The position numbers and the translations under genes were made by a program. DNA of 7,036 bases from Beijerinckiaceae bacterium (lineage in GTDB: Bacteria; Pseudomonadota; Alphaproteobacteria; Rhizobiales; Beijerinckiaceae), in the NCBI GenBank assembly GCA_947456315.1, contig CANGRU010000082.1, forward strand, positions 1 through 7,036. The letters are read 5' to 3'. The notes below the pieces were generated by a model that saw only the letters and a program-made list of their open reading frames with translations, ran no database searches and had not been told where the DNA came from. Shown one piece after another: positions 1 to 7,036 of the stretch (within the stretch, counting starts at the first letter, position 1; each line of letters starts with the position of its first letter).

Positions 1-1503
1 ATCGAATTTCATATTGTGGCCGATCTTCAACACGCCGGCATCTTCAAGCAGCGGGCGCATTTTTTCGATCACCAGAGCCAGCGGCAATTGTCCGGCCACC
101 AGATCATTGCCGCCAAACAGATCGCCTGACCCTTCGCCGCGATGTTGCAGCGGGATATAGCAAGCCCGTCCCGGCGCTGTGGCCAGCGAAACGCCGACCA
201 GATCGCATTGCATCGAATCGAGGGAGGTTGTTTCCGTATCGACGGCAAAAACGCCTGCCTCATAAGCGTCTTTGATCCAGGCTTCGAGCTGCGCCACATC
301 CTGCACACATTCATAGCTGTCACGCAGAATGGGCGCTGTCGCGCCTTCGCTGAGACGCGCAGCCGCCAAAGCGGCAGGAGAGAACGTGGCAGGAGAGAAT
401 GTGTTAGGCGCGCCCGATGCGCTTGGTGAGGATGCAGATGTGCTCTCTGGTGCAGGTGCAACCGCTGCAGGCGGCGCAATCGCCTCACCATTGCGTCCAC
501 GCCAGCCACCAGCTCCCATCAATGCGGGATCAGCGTCAATCTGCGCGGCATCAACGCCATAGATTTCAGCGGCACGTTTGGTGATGGTGGTAAATTCCAT
601 TGCCTTCAAAAAGGCGATGAGTTCGCGCCCGTCCGGATCGACCAGTGTGAGGTCATCAATCGGCGTGACGGTTTCGACATCATCGACCAGCTGCACCAAT
701 TGTTTCGACACGCGGATGAGTTTGACGCTCTCAGGGTCGGTCAATGTCTCACGGCGTTTGGGTTGTTTGATTTCGCCAGCGCGGGCCAGCAGAGTGTCGA
801 GGTCTCCAAATTCATGGATCAGCTGGGCGGCTGTCTTCACGCCAATGCCGCGCGCGCCCGGCACATTATCGGTGGAATCGCCGGCGAGTGCCTGCACATC
901 CACCACGCGATTGGGTGGCACGCCGAAATAATCGACAACCTCGGCCTCGCCAATGCGGCGCTCTTCGCGTGCACCCGCATTGCCTTTTTCGCCCGAGGCC
1001 GGATCAAACATGGCGACACTCGGGCCGATCAGTTGCATCAGATCCTTGTCGGCCGAGATGATCAGCACATCCGCACCGCGTTCGCGCGCCTGGCGCGCGT
1101 AAGTGGCGATCAGATCATCGGCTTCATAGCGGTCTTGTTCGATGGGCATCAGGCCGAAGGCGCGCACAGCGCAGCGCATCAGCGGAAATTGCGGCACCAG
1201 ATCTTCCGGCGGCTCCGAACGGTTGGCCTTGTATTCCGGATATAATTCTTTGCGGAACGAGTTTTCCGACTTGTCGAATATAATGGCGAGATGGGTCGGC
1301 TTGATGCCCGCCGCACCTTCGCGGATGAATTGGAAGAGCTTGGTGCAGAACAGACGCACAGCGCCGGTCGGCAATTTATCCGAGCGCTGGTTGTAGCGCG
1401 GGTCTTGCCGGATCGACTGGAAATAAGCGCGAAACACAAAGTTCGACGCATCGACGAGAAAAATATGGTCGCCGGGGCCGATGGGCTTTGCTGCCTTGCT
1501 CAT
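1..1503 (-). CDS. polA: DNA polymerase I, N-terminal part (5'-3' exonuclease and start of 3'-5' exonuclease domain), cut by window edge
   Basis: DNA polymerase I fills gaps and removes RNA primers in Okazaki fragment maturation and excision repair. The first 501 codons are present in one open frame; the rest of the 3'-5' exonuclease and the polymerase domain lie beyond the left edge. The 5'-3' exonuclease (FEN-like) domain spans about residues 13-315. Its metal-binding acids match those of E. coli PolA: D18, D77, E127/D129/D130 in YEADD, D152 and D154 in SADKD, D209 and D212 in GDSTDN, followed by the helix-hairpin motif GIGVKTA. A Pro/Ala/Ser-rich linker (about 325-385) follows. The 3'-5' exonuclease domain then starts, with DTETTSLD (D422, E424) and KIGHNMKFD ending at D501. 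These acids suggest proofreading is active. The ATG at 1503 is placed so that VDAS falls where E. coli has VDGS, with a five-residue extension. No strong Shine-Dalgarno precedes it. A terminator upstream suggests its own promoter. Confidence 0.96.
   Translation of the reverse strand, partial: MSKAAKPIGPGDHIFLVDASNFVFRAYFQSIRQDPRYNQRSDKLPTGAVRLFCTKLFQFIREGAAGIKPTHLAIIFDKSENSFRKELYPEYKANRSEPPEDLVPQFPLMRCAVRAFGLMPIEQDRYEADDLIATYARQARERGADVLIISADKDLMQLIGPSVAMFDPASGEKGNAGAREERRIGEAEVVDYFGVPPNRVVDVQALAGDSTDNVPGARGIGVKTAAQLIHEFGDLDTLLARAGEIKQPKRRETLTDPESVKLIRVSKQLVQLVDDVETVTPIDDLTLVDPDGRELIAFLKAMEFTTITKRAAEIYGVDAAQIDADPALMGAGGWRGRNGEAIAPPAAVAPAPESTSASSPSASGAPNTFSPATFSPAALAAARLSEGATAPILRDSYECVQDVAQLEAWIKDAYEAGVFAVDTETTSLDSMQCDLVGVSLATAPGRACYIPLQHRGEGSGDLFGGNDLVAGQLPLALVIEKMRPLLEDAGVLKIGHNMKFD
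373..402 (-). repeat. 15-bp tandem direct repeat inside the polA linker
   Basis: Two adjacent 15-base units occupy 373-387 and 388-402 and differ at one base (c versus t at the fourteenth position of each unit on the plus strand). They are in frame with polA and encode TFSPA twice, residues 368-377, in the Pro/Ala/Ser-rich linker between the 5'-3' and 3'-5' exonuclease domains. The mismatch is silent (ACG versus ACA, both Thr). This looks like a replication-slippage duplication in a tolerant linker. Confidence 0.9.
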
Positions 1504-1540
1504 GTGATGATTCTGCTCGCGCTGGTTTCTATGTGTCCCG

Positions 1541-1569
1541 ACAATAAAGCGCGTGTGGCCACGCACCAA
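1541..1569 (-). promoter_or_regulatory. Candidate sigma-70-type promoter for polA
   Basis: On the minus strand a TTGGTG hexamer (1564-1569) and a TATTGT hexamer (1541-1546) are separated by 17 bases. They match the -35 and -10 consensus at three and four of six positions. Transcription would start near 1534, leaving a leader of about 30 bases before the polA ATG. The location, directly after the trxA terminator, is right for a polA promoter, but the match is weak and could be chance. An inverted repeat at 1551-1564 fills most of the spacer. Confidence 0.3.
1551..1564. repeat. Small inverted repeat between the candidate polA -35 and -10
   Basis: The arms gcgtg (1551-1555) and cacgc (1560-1564) are perfect inverted copies around a four-base centre; an overlapping 8-base palindrome, gtggccac, lies at 1555-1562. 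It lies in the short spacer between the trxA terminator and polA. It could be an operator half-site pair, or a chance palindrome, since five-base arms are short. No known regulator site is recognised. Confidence 0.35.
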
Positions 1570-1572
1570 CGG

Positions 1573-1596
1573 AAAAGGGCCGCATCAAGCGGCCCT
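1573..1596 (-). terminator. Rho-independent terminator downstream of trxA
   Basis: Read on the minus strand, an 8-bp perfect stem (1589-1596 pairing with 1576-1583, mostly G-C) closes a five-base TTGAT loop (1584-1588). The T of the closing pair and the next three bases give a four-T run, then CC. The hairpin starts 25 bases after the trxA stop codon. It should end the addB-addA-trxA transcript before polA; the short T-run may allow some read-through. Confidence 0.85.
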
Positions 1597-1621
1597 GTCC
1601 CGTAATTCAGGTTTGAAGGCT

Positions 1622-1939
1622 TCAGATCGAACCGGCAATCCACTTCGACAATTCGCCCTTGGGTGCCGCGCCAACCTTTTGCGAGGTCAGCTGGCCATCC
1701 TTGAACAGCATCAAGGTCGGGATCGAGCGGATGCCGAACTTGCCGGGCACGCCCGGGTTTTCATCGACATTCATTTTCACGATTTTGACCTTGCCGGCCA
1801 TTTCGGTGGCGATCTCGTCGAGCGCTGGCGCGATCATGCGGCAAGGGCCGCACCATTCGGCCCAGAAATCGACCACAACCGGCTCTTTGGACTGAAGCAC
1901 CTCGGCCTCAAAATTCGCGTCGGTGACTTTCTCGGCCAT
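1622..1939 (-). CDS. trxA: Thioredoxin
   Basis: This is a small cytoplasmic disulfide reductase of 105 residues, close to the usual 105-109 for bacterial thioredoxin 1. It reduces target disulfides, such as those of ribonucleotide reductase and methionine sulfoxide reductase, and is recharged by thioredoxin reductase. The fold markers are all present: the buried acid D24 in VVVDFWAEW, the active site WCGPC with C30 and C33, the cis-proline P74 in IRSIPT, and the FKDG turn followed by a glycine-containing stretch (KVGAAPK). There is no signal peptide or membrane segment. The ATG at 1939 is set by an AGAGGA ribosome binding site four bases upstream. The gene lies 41 bases after addA on the same strand and is followed by a terminator, so it is probably the last gene of the addB-addA-trxA unit, although an internal promoter within addA cannot be excluded. 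Confidence 0.97.
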   Translation of the reverse strand: MAEKVTDANFEAEVLQSKEPVVVDFWAEWCGPCRMIAPALDEIATEMAGKVKIVKMNVDENPGVPGKFGIRSIPTLMLFKDGQLTSQKVGAAPKGELSKWIAGSI

Positions 1940-1943
1940 GGCA

Positions 1944-1949
1944 TCCTCT
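1944..1949 (-). promoter_or_regulatory. Ribosome binding site of trxA
   Basis: AGAGGA on the minus strand ends four bases before the trxA ATG. It lies in the 41-base gap after the addA stop codon and fixes the trxA start. It also means trxA has its own initiation signal and does not depend on coupling to addA. Confidence 0.7.
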
Positions 1950-1980
1950 TTCAGTGAATCGGTCTTAAGTTGCTTGGAAC

Positions 1981-4900
1981 CTAGGAACGCGCCCGCGCAA
2001 CGTCAAGGAGTGCGGCCTCAAGCAGGGCGGGGGCAATCTCTTCGGATTGCGCGCCCTCGGTCCAGATCAGAAAGGCGCGGATGGTGCGTCCGGGGTAAAG
2101 CGGGCCGACGGCCGCCCCGTACATGGCAAGCTGCGCCAGATAGGCGGCCGGCATGGATGTGCCCGGATGAGGGACGCCGGTTTTGAAATCAGCGATCAAA
2201 ACCTCGGTTTCCGAGACAAAAAGCCGGTCAATCTGGCCCGAAATGGCGATTTTCTGGCCATCGGGCAGGGCTATGCGCCCGCCGACCGAGACTTCCGCCT
2301 GCGAGCCGGCCCCAAAAAGGGCAGCAAGCTCGGGTGCTGCCAGCACTGCCAATGCCGCTTGCAGCAGGCCCGCCTGCTCGGGGGCGCTCAATCCAACGGC
2401 GCGGGTGGCGAGATAGCGCTGTCCGGCCTCCGCACGGCGCTCCACAGGCAAATCTGGCAGATATTGCAAAAGCGCATGGACGAGGCGGCCCGCTTCGGCA
2501 GCCCGTGCCGCTTTGCTGAGCGGGTCGCGGCGTGGCGGCTCCAGTCGATCGGCGGCAGCCAAGGCGCTGGAAGGGCTGAGCGGGCGCGCAGGCATCGGCT
2601 CGTGGCGCGCTGGCAGCATCAGCCAGTCAGGCAAGGCCTCCGGTCCGGCTTCCGCCACGCTCACCCCGCGCGCCGACAGGTCAGCCACATCGCCGCGCTC
2701 AAGTCGCAGCAACACAGGTTCGGCCTCATCGGGTGCGGGTGCGCGCGCCAGCTCATCGGCCAAGGCATCGCAGATCATTTTGTACCAAGAGCCCTCTTTA
2801 GCTTCTTCTTTGCCAAAGGCGGTGACATAGAGACGTTCTTCCGCACGTGTCATCGCGACATAGAGCAGGCGGCGATATTCCTGCAATGCGCTGTTGCGCG
2901 TGTCTTCGCGCGACAGACCCAGCGGTTTGGGCTCGGTCTTTTTGCCGGGTGTCCAGGCAAAGGCACTGACGTCGCCACCCGATTTCACATCCAGCAGTTT
3001 CGGATCATGATTGTGCGAGGGCATGGTGACGGTGTCGCCCAGAAAGACGATTTTGGCTTCCAAGCCTTTTGACGCATGCACAGTCATCACGCGCACCGCA
3101 TCGGCCCCTGTTTCCATGTCGCGTTTGATGGAGAGATCAGACGCCTGCATGCGCGCCAGAAACGACACCAGCGAAGGCGTTTCGCCAATGTCATGGTCAA
3201 GCGCGAGACGCAAAAACTCGTCCATCGCATCGCCCGCTTCCGGCCCAAGGCGGGCCAGCATGTCGTGACGTCCGCGCGCTGCGCCCAGCAAACGCGCATA
3301 GAAGAAAAACGGTGTCTCGCTCTTGGCCAGCGCCCGCCACTCTTGCAAACGCGCATAAGCCCGCTGGTGCGCACCCACCTGTGAGGCAGCAAGGGCCTCA
3401 TAAAGCGAGCCCTCACGCTTGGGTGCAAGCTGCATGAGATCATCATCGTTGAGGCCGATCAGCGGCGATTTCAAAACAATCGCCAAGGTCAGATCATCAT
3501 CAGGCAGCAAGGCGGCGCGGCCCACGGCAATCAGATCCATCACGGCAATATGCTGCGTCAATCGCAGACGATCAGCGCCCGCCACAGGCACGCGTGCTTC
3601 TTTCAGCGCACGGATCACGGCATCGAAGAAGGCCCCGCGATTGCGCACCAGAATCATGATGTCGCCGGGGCGCACGGGGCGTCGTCCGCGTGATTTTTCA
3701 TCTTCCACACTGTCGCGCGAGCCGGGCGCTGTCAGGCTTGCAATCTTGCTGGCAATGCGCCGTGCGACCATGACCGCCGGATCGCTTTGATCGAGCGCAT
3801 CAACCGGCATGGTCCAATCGCGTGGCTCTGCTGCGGGGTCAGGCAAAACCTGCGGCCAGATTTCAACCAGCCCCGGCAGATCAGCCTTCCAGGCTTCATG
3901 TTGTGTTTTCAGATTCTCGGCCGACAGCCCCGCAAAATGGGCTTCGAGCGCGAAGACCTGATCGACGAAATTGATAATGGCAGAGCTGGAGCGGAACGAG
4001 GTTTTCAATTCGACCGATTGGAAAATCTGGCCTGCGGCTCTGGTCTTGCGTTCAATCTCGCCACGCGTCGTATGGAACAGATCGGGGCGTGCACCCTGGA
4101 AGGAGAAGATCGATTGCTTCTCGTCACCCACGGCAAAGAATGTGCGCGTCACCTCACGCTGGCCAGTGCCGCTGGTGAATTCATCCGCAATGGTTTTGAG
4201 AATATCCCATTGTTCGGGGGATGTGTCTTGCGCCTCATCGACCAGAATATGATCAATGCCGCGATCGAGCTTGTGCAGCACCCAGCTGGCGGCGGTGCGC
4301 TTCAGCAATTTGCGTGTGGCAACGATCAGATCACCAAAATCAAGCAGTCCGCGCGCTTCTTTCTCACGGCGATAGGTGGCAATGATGGCCTGGATCACAG
4401 CCAGCAGCACGCGTGTGCGCGCGACCGTATGCGCAATCTTGCGCTTTTCGAGCAACGGGAAAACACGCTCGCGCTCGGCCTCCAATCTGCCCAAAAGATC
4501 AGGATTGGATTTTTGCAGATCTTTGGAGACAAGTTTTGTATTGCCCAAACCCTTGGGGTCGCCATCCTCGGTGGTGAAGAGGCGTCCATAGGTCAGCGCC
4601 TTGCGGGCGCTATGCTCGGCTTGCAAGGCGCGGCGCAAGCCATCGGCAAAACTTTTGTCATTTTTGCCGCCCAGATCGAGAACAGCAGCAAGGGCCGCCC
4701 ATTCGGATGGTGGAATGCCATCCTGCGCAATGGCGCGATCGATCTCGTGCAGATTTTCATCACCCGTTGCGCCCAGGCTCTGGGCCAGCAGACGCGCATA
4801 AGCGCCATCGCCTTCCTCATCATCCAGTTTGGCGGCGAGCGCGACGAGCTCCTGCTTGCCAAGGGCTGCTTTGATCAGTGAATCGAATGTGTAGCCGCTT

Positions 4901-5463
4901 GTTTCATCCGCCAGCTGAACGAGGGCTGCCCCCAGCGCACCCCGATCACGCAAAGCATGTTCGAGTGTGACGCGGCGCGCGTCTTCCAGCAATTCCTTGC
5001 TGCGCTCATCGTCCAGCACTTCGAAACGCGCTGCGACATTGGCCTCGAATGGAAAGAGATGCAGAAGCTTTTCGCAAAAAGCATGGATGGTTTGGATTTT
5101 AAGACCACCCGGCGTCTCGACCGTGCGCGCAAACAGGCGGCGGGCAAAGACAAGTTTGCCCGCATCCGGCTCTGGCGCGCCCATGTCCATGATCTGCGCT
5201 TTGAGCTTGTCATCGGGTATGCGTGTCCACTCGGCCAGTTTGTCGAACACGCGGATCGACATATTGGCGGCAGCAGCCTTTGTGAAGGTAAGGCACAGAA
5301 TGCGCGCTGGCGGCACGCCATCTAGCAAAAGCCTGACAACGCGTTGCGTCAGCACATGGGTTTTGCCAGAGCCTGCATTGGCTGACACCCAGGCAGACAG
5401 CGCCGGATCAGAGGCCAGTGTTTGCTCTTCGCGGGTTTTGGCGGGAATGGGGCGCTGGTTCAT
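1981..5463 (-). CDS. addA: Double-strand break repair helicase-nuclease AddA, alphaproteobacterial type
   Basis: AddA is the 3'-5' UvrD-like helicase subunit of AddAB, which unwinds and trims broken DNA ends for RecA-dependent repair. The 1160-residue protein shows the superfamily 1A motifs in order: Walker A ANAGSGKT (K34, T35), LVDEAQD (D409, E410), [13 protein letters not shown] (446-458), LKTSFR (R491), [11 protein letters not shown] (792-802) and [13 protein letters not shown] (R873). The C-terminal RecB-type nuclease is also intact: H996 in GRLVHALL, D1079 in GQIDRL, D1092 and K1094 in ADFKTG, and Q1111/Y1115 in AQLAMY. Both motor and nuclease should therefore work. A polar, charged segment near residues 578-590, just before [10 protein letters not shown], looks like a variable surface loop. 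The start is the ATG that overlaps the addB stop as ATGA, with a strong ribosome binding site just upstream, implying translational coupling and one-to-one subunit production. The stop is TAG at 1981-1983. Confidence 0.97.
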   Translation of the reverse strand: MNQRPIPAKTREEQTLASDPALSAWVSANAGSGKTHVLTQRVVRLLLDGVPPARILCLTFTKAAAANMSIRVFDKLAEWTRIPDDKLKAQIMDMGAPEPDAGKLVFARRLFARTVETPGGLKIQTIHAFCEKLLHLFPFEANVAARFEVLDDERSKELLEDARRVTLEHALRDRGALGAALVQLADETSGYTFDSLIKAALGKQELVALAAKLDDEEGDGAYARLLAQSLGATGDENLHEIDRAIAQDGIPPSEWAALAAVLDLGGKNDKSFADGLRRALQAEHSARKALTYGRLFTTEDGDPKGLGNTKLVSKDLQKSNPDLLGRLEAERERVFPLLEKRKIAHTVARTRVLLAVIQAIIATYRREKEARGLLDFGDLIVATRKLLKRTAASWVLHKLDRGIDHILVDEAQDTSPEQWDILKTIADEFTSGTGQREVTRTFFAVGDEKQSIFSFQGARPDLFHTTRGEIERKTRAAGQIFQSVELKTSFRSSSAIINFVDQVFALEAHFAGLSAENLKTQHEAWKADLPGLVEIWPQVLPDPAAEPRDWTMPVDALDQSDPAVMVARRIASKIASLTAPGSRDSVEDEKSRGRRPVRPGDIMILVRNRGAFFDAVIRALKEARVPVAGADRLRLTQHIAVMDLIAVGRAALLPDDDLTLAIVLKSPLIGLNDDDLMQLAPKREGSLYEALAASQVGAHQRAYARLQEWRALAKSETPFFFYARLLGAARGRHDMLARLGPEAGDAMDEFLRLALDHDIGETPSLVSFLARMQASDLSIKRDMETGADAVRVMTVHASKGLEAKIVFLGDTVTMPSHNHDPKLLDVKSGGDVSAFAWTPGKKTEPKPLGLSREDTRNSALQEYRRLLYVAMTRAEERLYVTAFGKEEAKEGSWYKMICDALADELARAPAPDEAEPVLLRLERGDVADLSARGVSVAEAGPEALPDWLMLPARHEPMPARPLSPSSALAAADRLEPPRRDPLSKAARAAEAGRLVHALLQYLPDLPVERRAEAGQRYLATRAVGLSAPEQAGLLQAALAVLAAPELAALFGAGSQAEVSVGGRIALPDGQKIAISGQIDRLFVSETEVLIADFKTGVPHPGTSMPAAYLAQLAMYGAAVGPLYPGRTIRAFLIWTEGAQSEEIAPALLEAALLDVARARS

Positions 5464-7036
5464 GCCTCACCTCCCTCTTCACCCGAGCCGGCAGACCATT
5501 CTTTCACGCGCGCAAGATGATCATAGCGACCAAAGCGGCTTGCATATTGGGGAAGCGGGCGCGCCAGATAGGGCGTGTCGGGATTGCGGAACTGGTTGAG
5601 TAAAACCTGCATGCCGGCGAAATTGCTTTCCACCACATCACGGAAATCACCGGGCTTGGCGATGCTTTCAGGCTTGATCGGCTCTTTGCTGCCAATCTTC
5701 ACATGCATGGCATCACGCACCGGCATTTTGCCAAAAATTTCGAAAGCGCCGCTTTCGACCATTTTGACTTCGAGCGGCAATTGCGGCGCAAAGCCGACTT
5801 TGATCATTTCTTTCGTGCTGATCGAGCCGCTCTTGTAGTCGATGATTTCTGCTTCGCCGCTTGTGGTCACATCAATACGATCAGCCTTGCCGCGTAAGAC
5901 AAAGATCGATTGATCCTCCAGCGTGATTGATAGTTTGCCCGACAGCTCAACCTTGCTTTCAACCAGTTGGGCACGTCGTGTCTCTTCCCATTTCAGCCAT
6001 TCGTAGAGACCCATTTCGATGCGCGGCCAATTGAAGGCACGATAATTGGGGTCTTCCATCAGATCGGCAAGTTTTTCCTCTGCCAGTGCCAGCAATTCCT
6101 CACGTGCTGAGGCAGGCAGCGGGCCTTTCTCGTGGCGCTGCACGAAGTCCGAAAAAATATCATGCAATTGCGTGCCGGCTTCGCGCGCACCCGGCACAGC
6201 GCCGAGATCTTCAAGCGGCAGAATTTTTAAAATATGACGCGCATAGATCGCATAAGGATCGCGCCGCAGCGTCTCGATCTCGGTGATCGAAAGACCCTTT
6301 GGCCGCAGATCAAGATCAGGCCGCGGTTCAGGACGAGTGAGCGCGCGGCTCCTGGCGGGACGATCAAGACGGCGCGCCAGCTCGAGAAGCGCGTCACCTT
6401 TGCGGTGGGCCGGTGCAAAAGCCTCTCCCACGAGCGCTTCAAATCGTTGCAAGAAACGCGAAGGCACAGTGGGCGCACCGCCGCGCTTGGCCGCCCGCGA
6501 GATGATCACATGGCGTGTGCCAAGGGCCTGCACAAAATCATGTGCGGTCTGGCCAATGCGCCGCTCGGGCGGCGTCAGCCCAAGTTCCGCGCGCATCGGG
6601 CGATTGAGAAACGCGCCTGTTTCGACTTGCGGCGGCCAGATGGTTTCATCAAGGCCGGCCACAATCATCAGATCGGCCTCTATCAGACGCGCTTCAAGCA
6701 GGCCCAATATTTTCAGACGCGGCTGCGCACGCGCGGGCCCGCGCACAATAGCCTCGCGCATGATGAAGTCAGCCAGCGCTGCATAATCTGCGCGGCGAAA
6801 CAGCGGCGTGGCTTGGGCTTTGAGTGCGATCTCGCCAAAGACCTGCTCGAAACTGTCAAAGCTTTCGTCAAATTGTATCGTCTCACCCTCAGGCTGGGAG
6901 ACGAGAGCTGCCAGACAGGCGCGATGGCGCGCAATGCAATCTGCCAATGGCGCTTGGGCTGGCAGGTCATGCAGAGGTGCCAGCGCTGCGCACAGGCGCG
7001 TCACAAGTTCTGTCAGCTCATCCCATTGCACATCGC
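5460..7036 (-). CDS. addB: AddB subunit of the AddAB helicase-nuclease, C-terminal half, cut by window edge
   Basis: AddB is the second nuclease subunit of AddAB and, in studied systems, the one that contacts the recombination hotspot (Chi) sequence. About 525 residues are visible and the frame stays open to the right edge; alphaproteobacterial AddB is usually about 1000 residues, so the N-terminal half is missing. Numbering from the codon at 7029-7031, the fragment shows the helicase-like core end (LMIVAGLDETIWPP, then RPMRAELGLTPPERRIG and ISRAAKRGGAPTVPSRFL). The nuclease domain follows: H290 in QLHDIF, D384 in GKADRID, D398 and K400 in IIDYKSG, then PQLPLE. The nuclease is thus probably active. 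Where Bacillus-type AddB has the first iron-sulfur cysteine (CPY), this one has D258 in RRDPYAIYAR, and no cysteines occur in the remaining C-terminal part. It ends in a Gly/Glu-rich tail and overlaps addA by four bases. Confidence 0.95.
   Translation of the reverse strand, partial: DVQWDELTELVTRLCAALAPLHDLPAQAPLADCIARHRACLAALVSQPEGETIQFDESFDSFEQVFGEIALKAQATPLFRRADYAALADFIMREAIVRGPARAQPRLKILGLLEARLIEADLMIVAGLDETIWPPQVETGAFLNRPMRAELGLTPPERRIGQTAHDFVQALGTRHVIISRAAKRGGAPTVPSRFLQRFEALVGEAFAPAHRKGDALLELARRLDRPARSRALTRPEPRPDLDLRPKGLSITEIETLRRDPYAIYARHILKILPLEDLGAVPGAREAGTQLHDIFSDFVQRHEKGPLPASAREELLALAEEKLADLMEDPNYRAFNWPRIEMGLYEWLKWEETRRAQLVESKVELSGKLSITLEDQSIFVLRGKADRIDVTTSGEAEIIDYKSGSISTKEMIKVGFAPQLPLEVKMVESGAFEIFGKMPVRDAMHVKIGSKEPIKPESIAKPGDFRDVVESNFAGMQVLLNQFRNPDTPYLARPLPQYASRFGRYDHLARVKEWSAGSGEEGGEA
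5469..5474 (-). promoter_or_regulatory. Strong ribosome binding site of addA within the end of addB
   Basis: GGAGGT on the minus strand ends five bases before the addA ATG and lies within the last codons of addB. The run GAGGGAGGTGAGGC is very purine-rich and encodes the closing Glu-Gly-Gly-Glu of AddB. Together with the ATGA overlap it supports the addA start at 5463 and efficient coupled initiation. Confidence 0.8.

Noticed and set aside
700..1245. Plus-strand open frame of 181 codons opposite polA
   Set aside because: It is antisense to the conserved 5'-3' exonuclease metal sites of PolA and has no recognisable domain.
2047..3072. Plus-strand open frame of 341 codons opposite the AddA C-terminal part
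   Set aside because: It lies in the antisense frame of intact AddA motifs V, VI and the nuclease domain, and its translation has a composition unlike a real protein, rich in Gln, Arg and His.
3787..4881. Long plus-strand open frame of 364 codons opposite addA
   Set aside because: It is codon-for-codon antisense to the helicase core of AddA, whose motifs and codon pattern account for the DNA. Stop-free antisense frames are common in GC-rich genes. Its translation resembles no family I know.
4967..5599. Plus-strand open frame of 210 codons across the addA-addB junction
   Set aside because: It crosses the antisense of two well-supported genes, including the AddA Walker A, and is rich in Ser and Arg with no known fold.
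7029..7031. GTG at 7031 as the start of a 523-residue protein
   Set aside because: The frame stays open to the window edge and the visible part is only the C-terminal half of AddB, so this valine is internal.
1..7036. Possible novel defence or mobile system
   Set aside because: The four genes fill nearly the whole window and all are recognised housekeeping genes. There are no terminal inverted repeats, integrase, transposase, tRNA or spaced direct repeats.

Overview
The window is a stretch of chromosomal housekeeping DNA, moderately GC-rich by eye, with all four genes on the minus strand. In transcription order (right to left) they are addB (C-terminal half only, cut by the right edge), addA (complete, 1160 aa), trxA (complete, 105 aa) and polA (first 501 codons, cut by the left edge). 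The form of the AddA and AddB proteins and the addB-addA-trxA order point to an alphaproteobacterium, perhaps Hyphomicrobiales or a relative. The order is recalled from known genomes; no search was run.

Layout: addB (7036-5460) overlaps addA (5463-1981) by four bases, ATGA, with a strong Shine-Dalgarno inside the addB end. trxA (1939-1622) follows after 41 bases with its own ribosome binding site, so addB-addA-trxA looks like one transcription unit. A clear intrinsic terminator (about 1573-1596) lies just after trxA. A short spacer (1504-1572) then holds a weak promoter candidate and a small inverted repeat, and polA (1503-1) begins as a probable separate unit.

Function: AddAB is the helicase-nuclease that processes double-strand breaks into 3' single-stranded tails for RecA. 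DNA polymerase I fills gaps and removes primers during repair and replication. Thioredoxin is a general disulfide reductase that often sits beside addA in this group. The window is therefore mostly a DNA-repair neighbourhood. All catalytic motifs that can be checked are intact.

I found no mobile element, CRISPR array, RNA gene, phage gene or defence system, and no convincing undescribed system. The points worth a second look are modest: an AddB without the iron-sulfur cysteines, a 15-bp tandem duplication in the PolA linker, the trxA-polA junction, and a small inverted repeat in the possible polA promoter.
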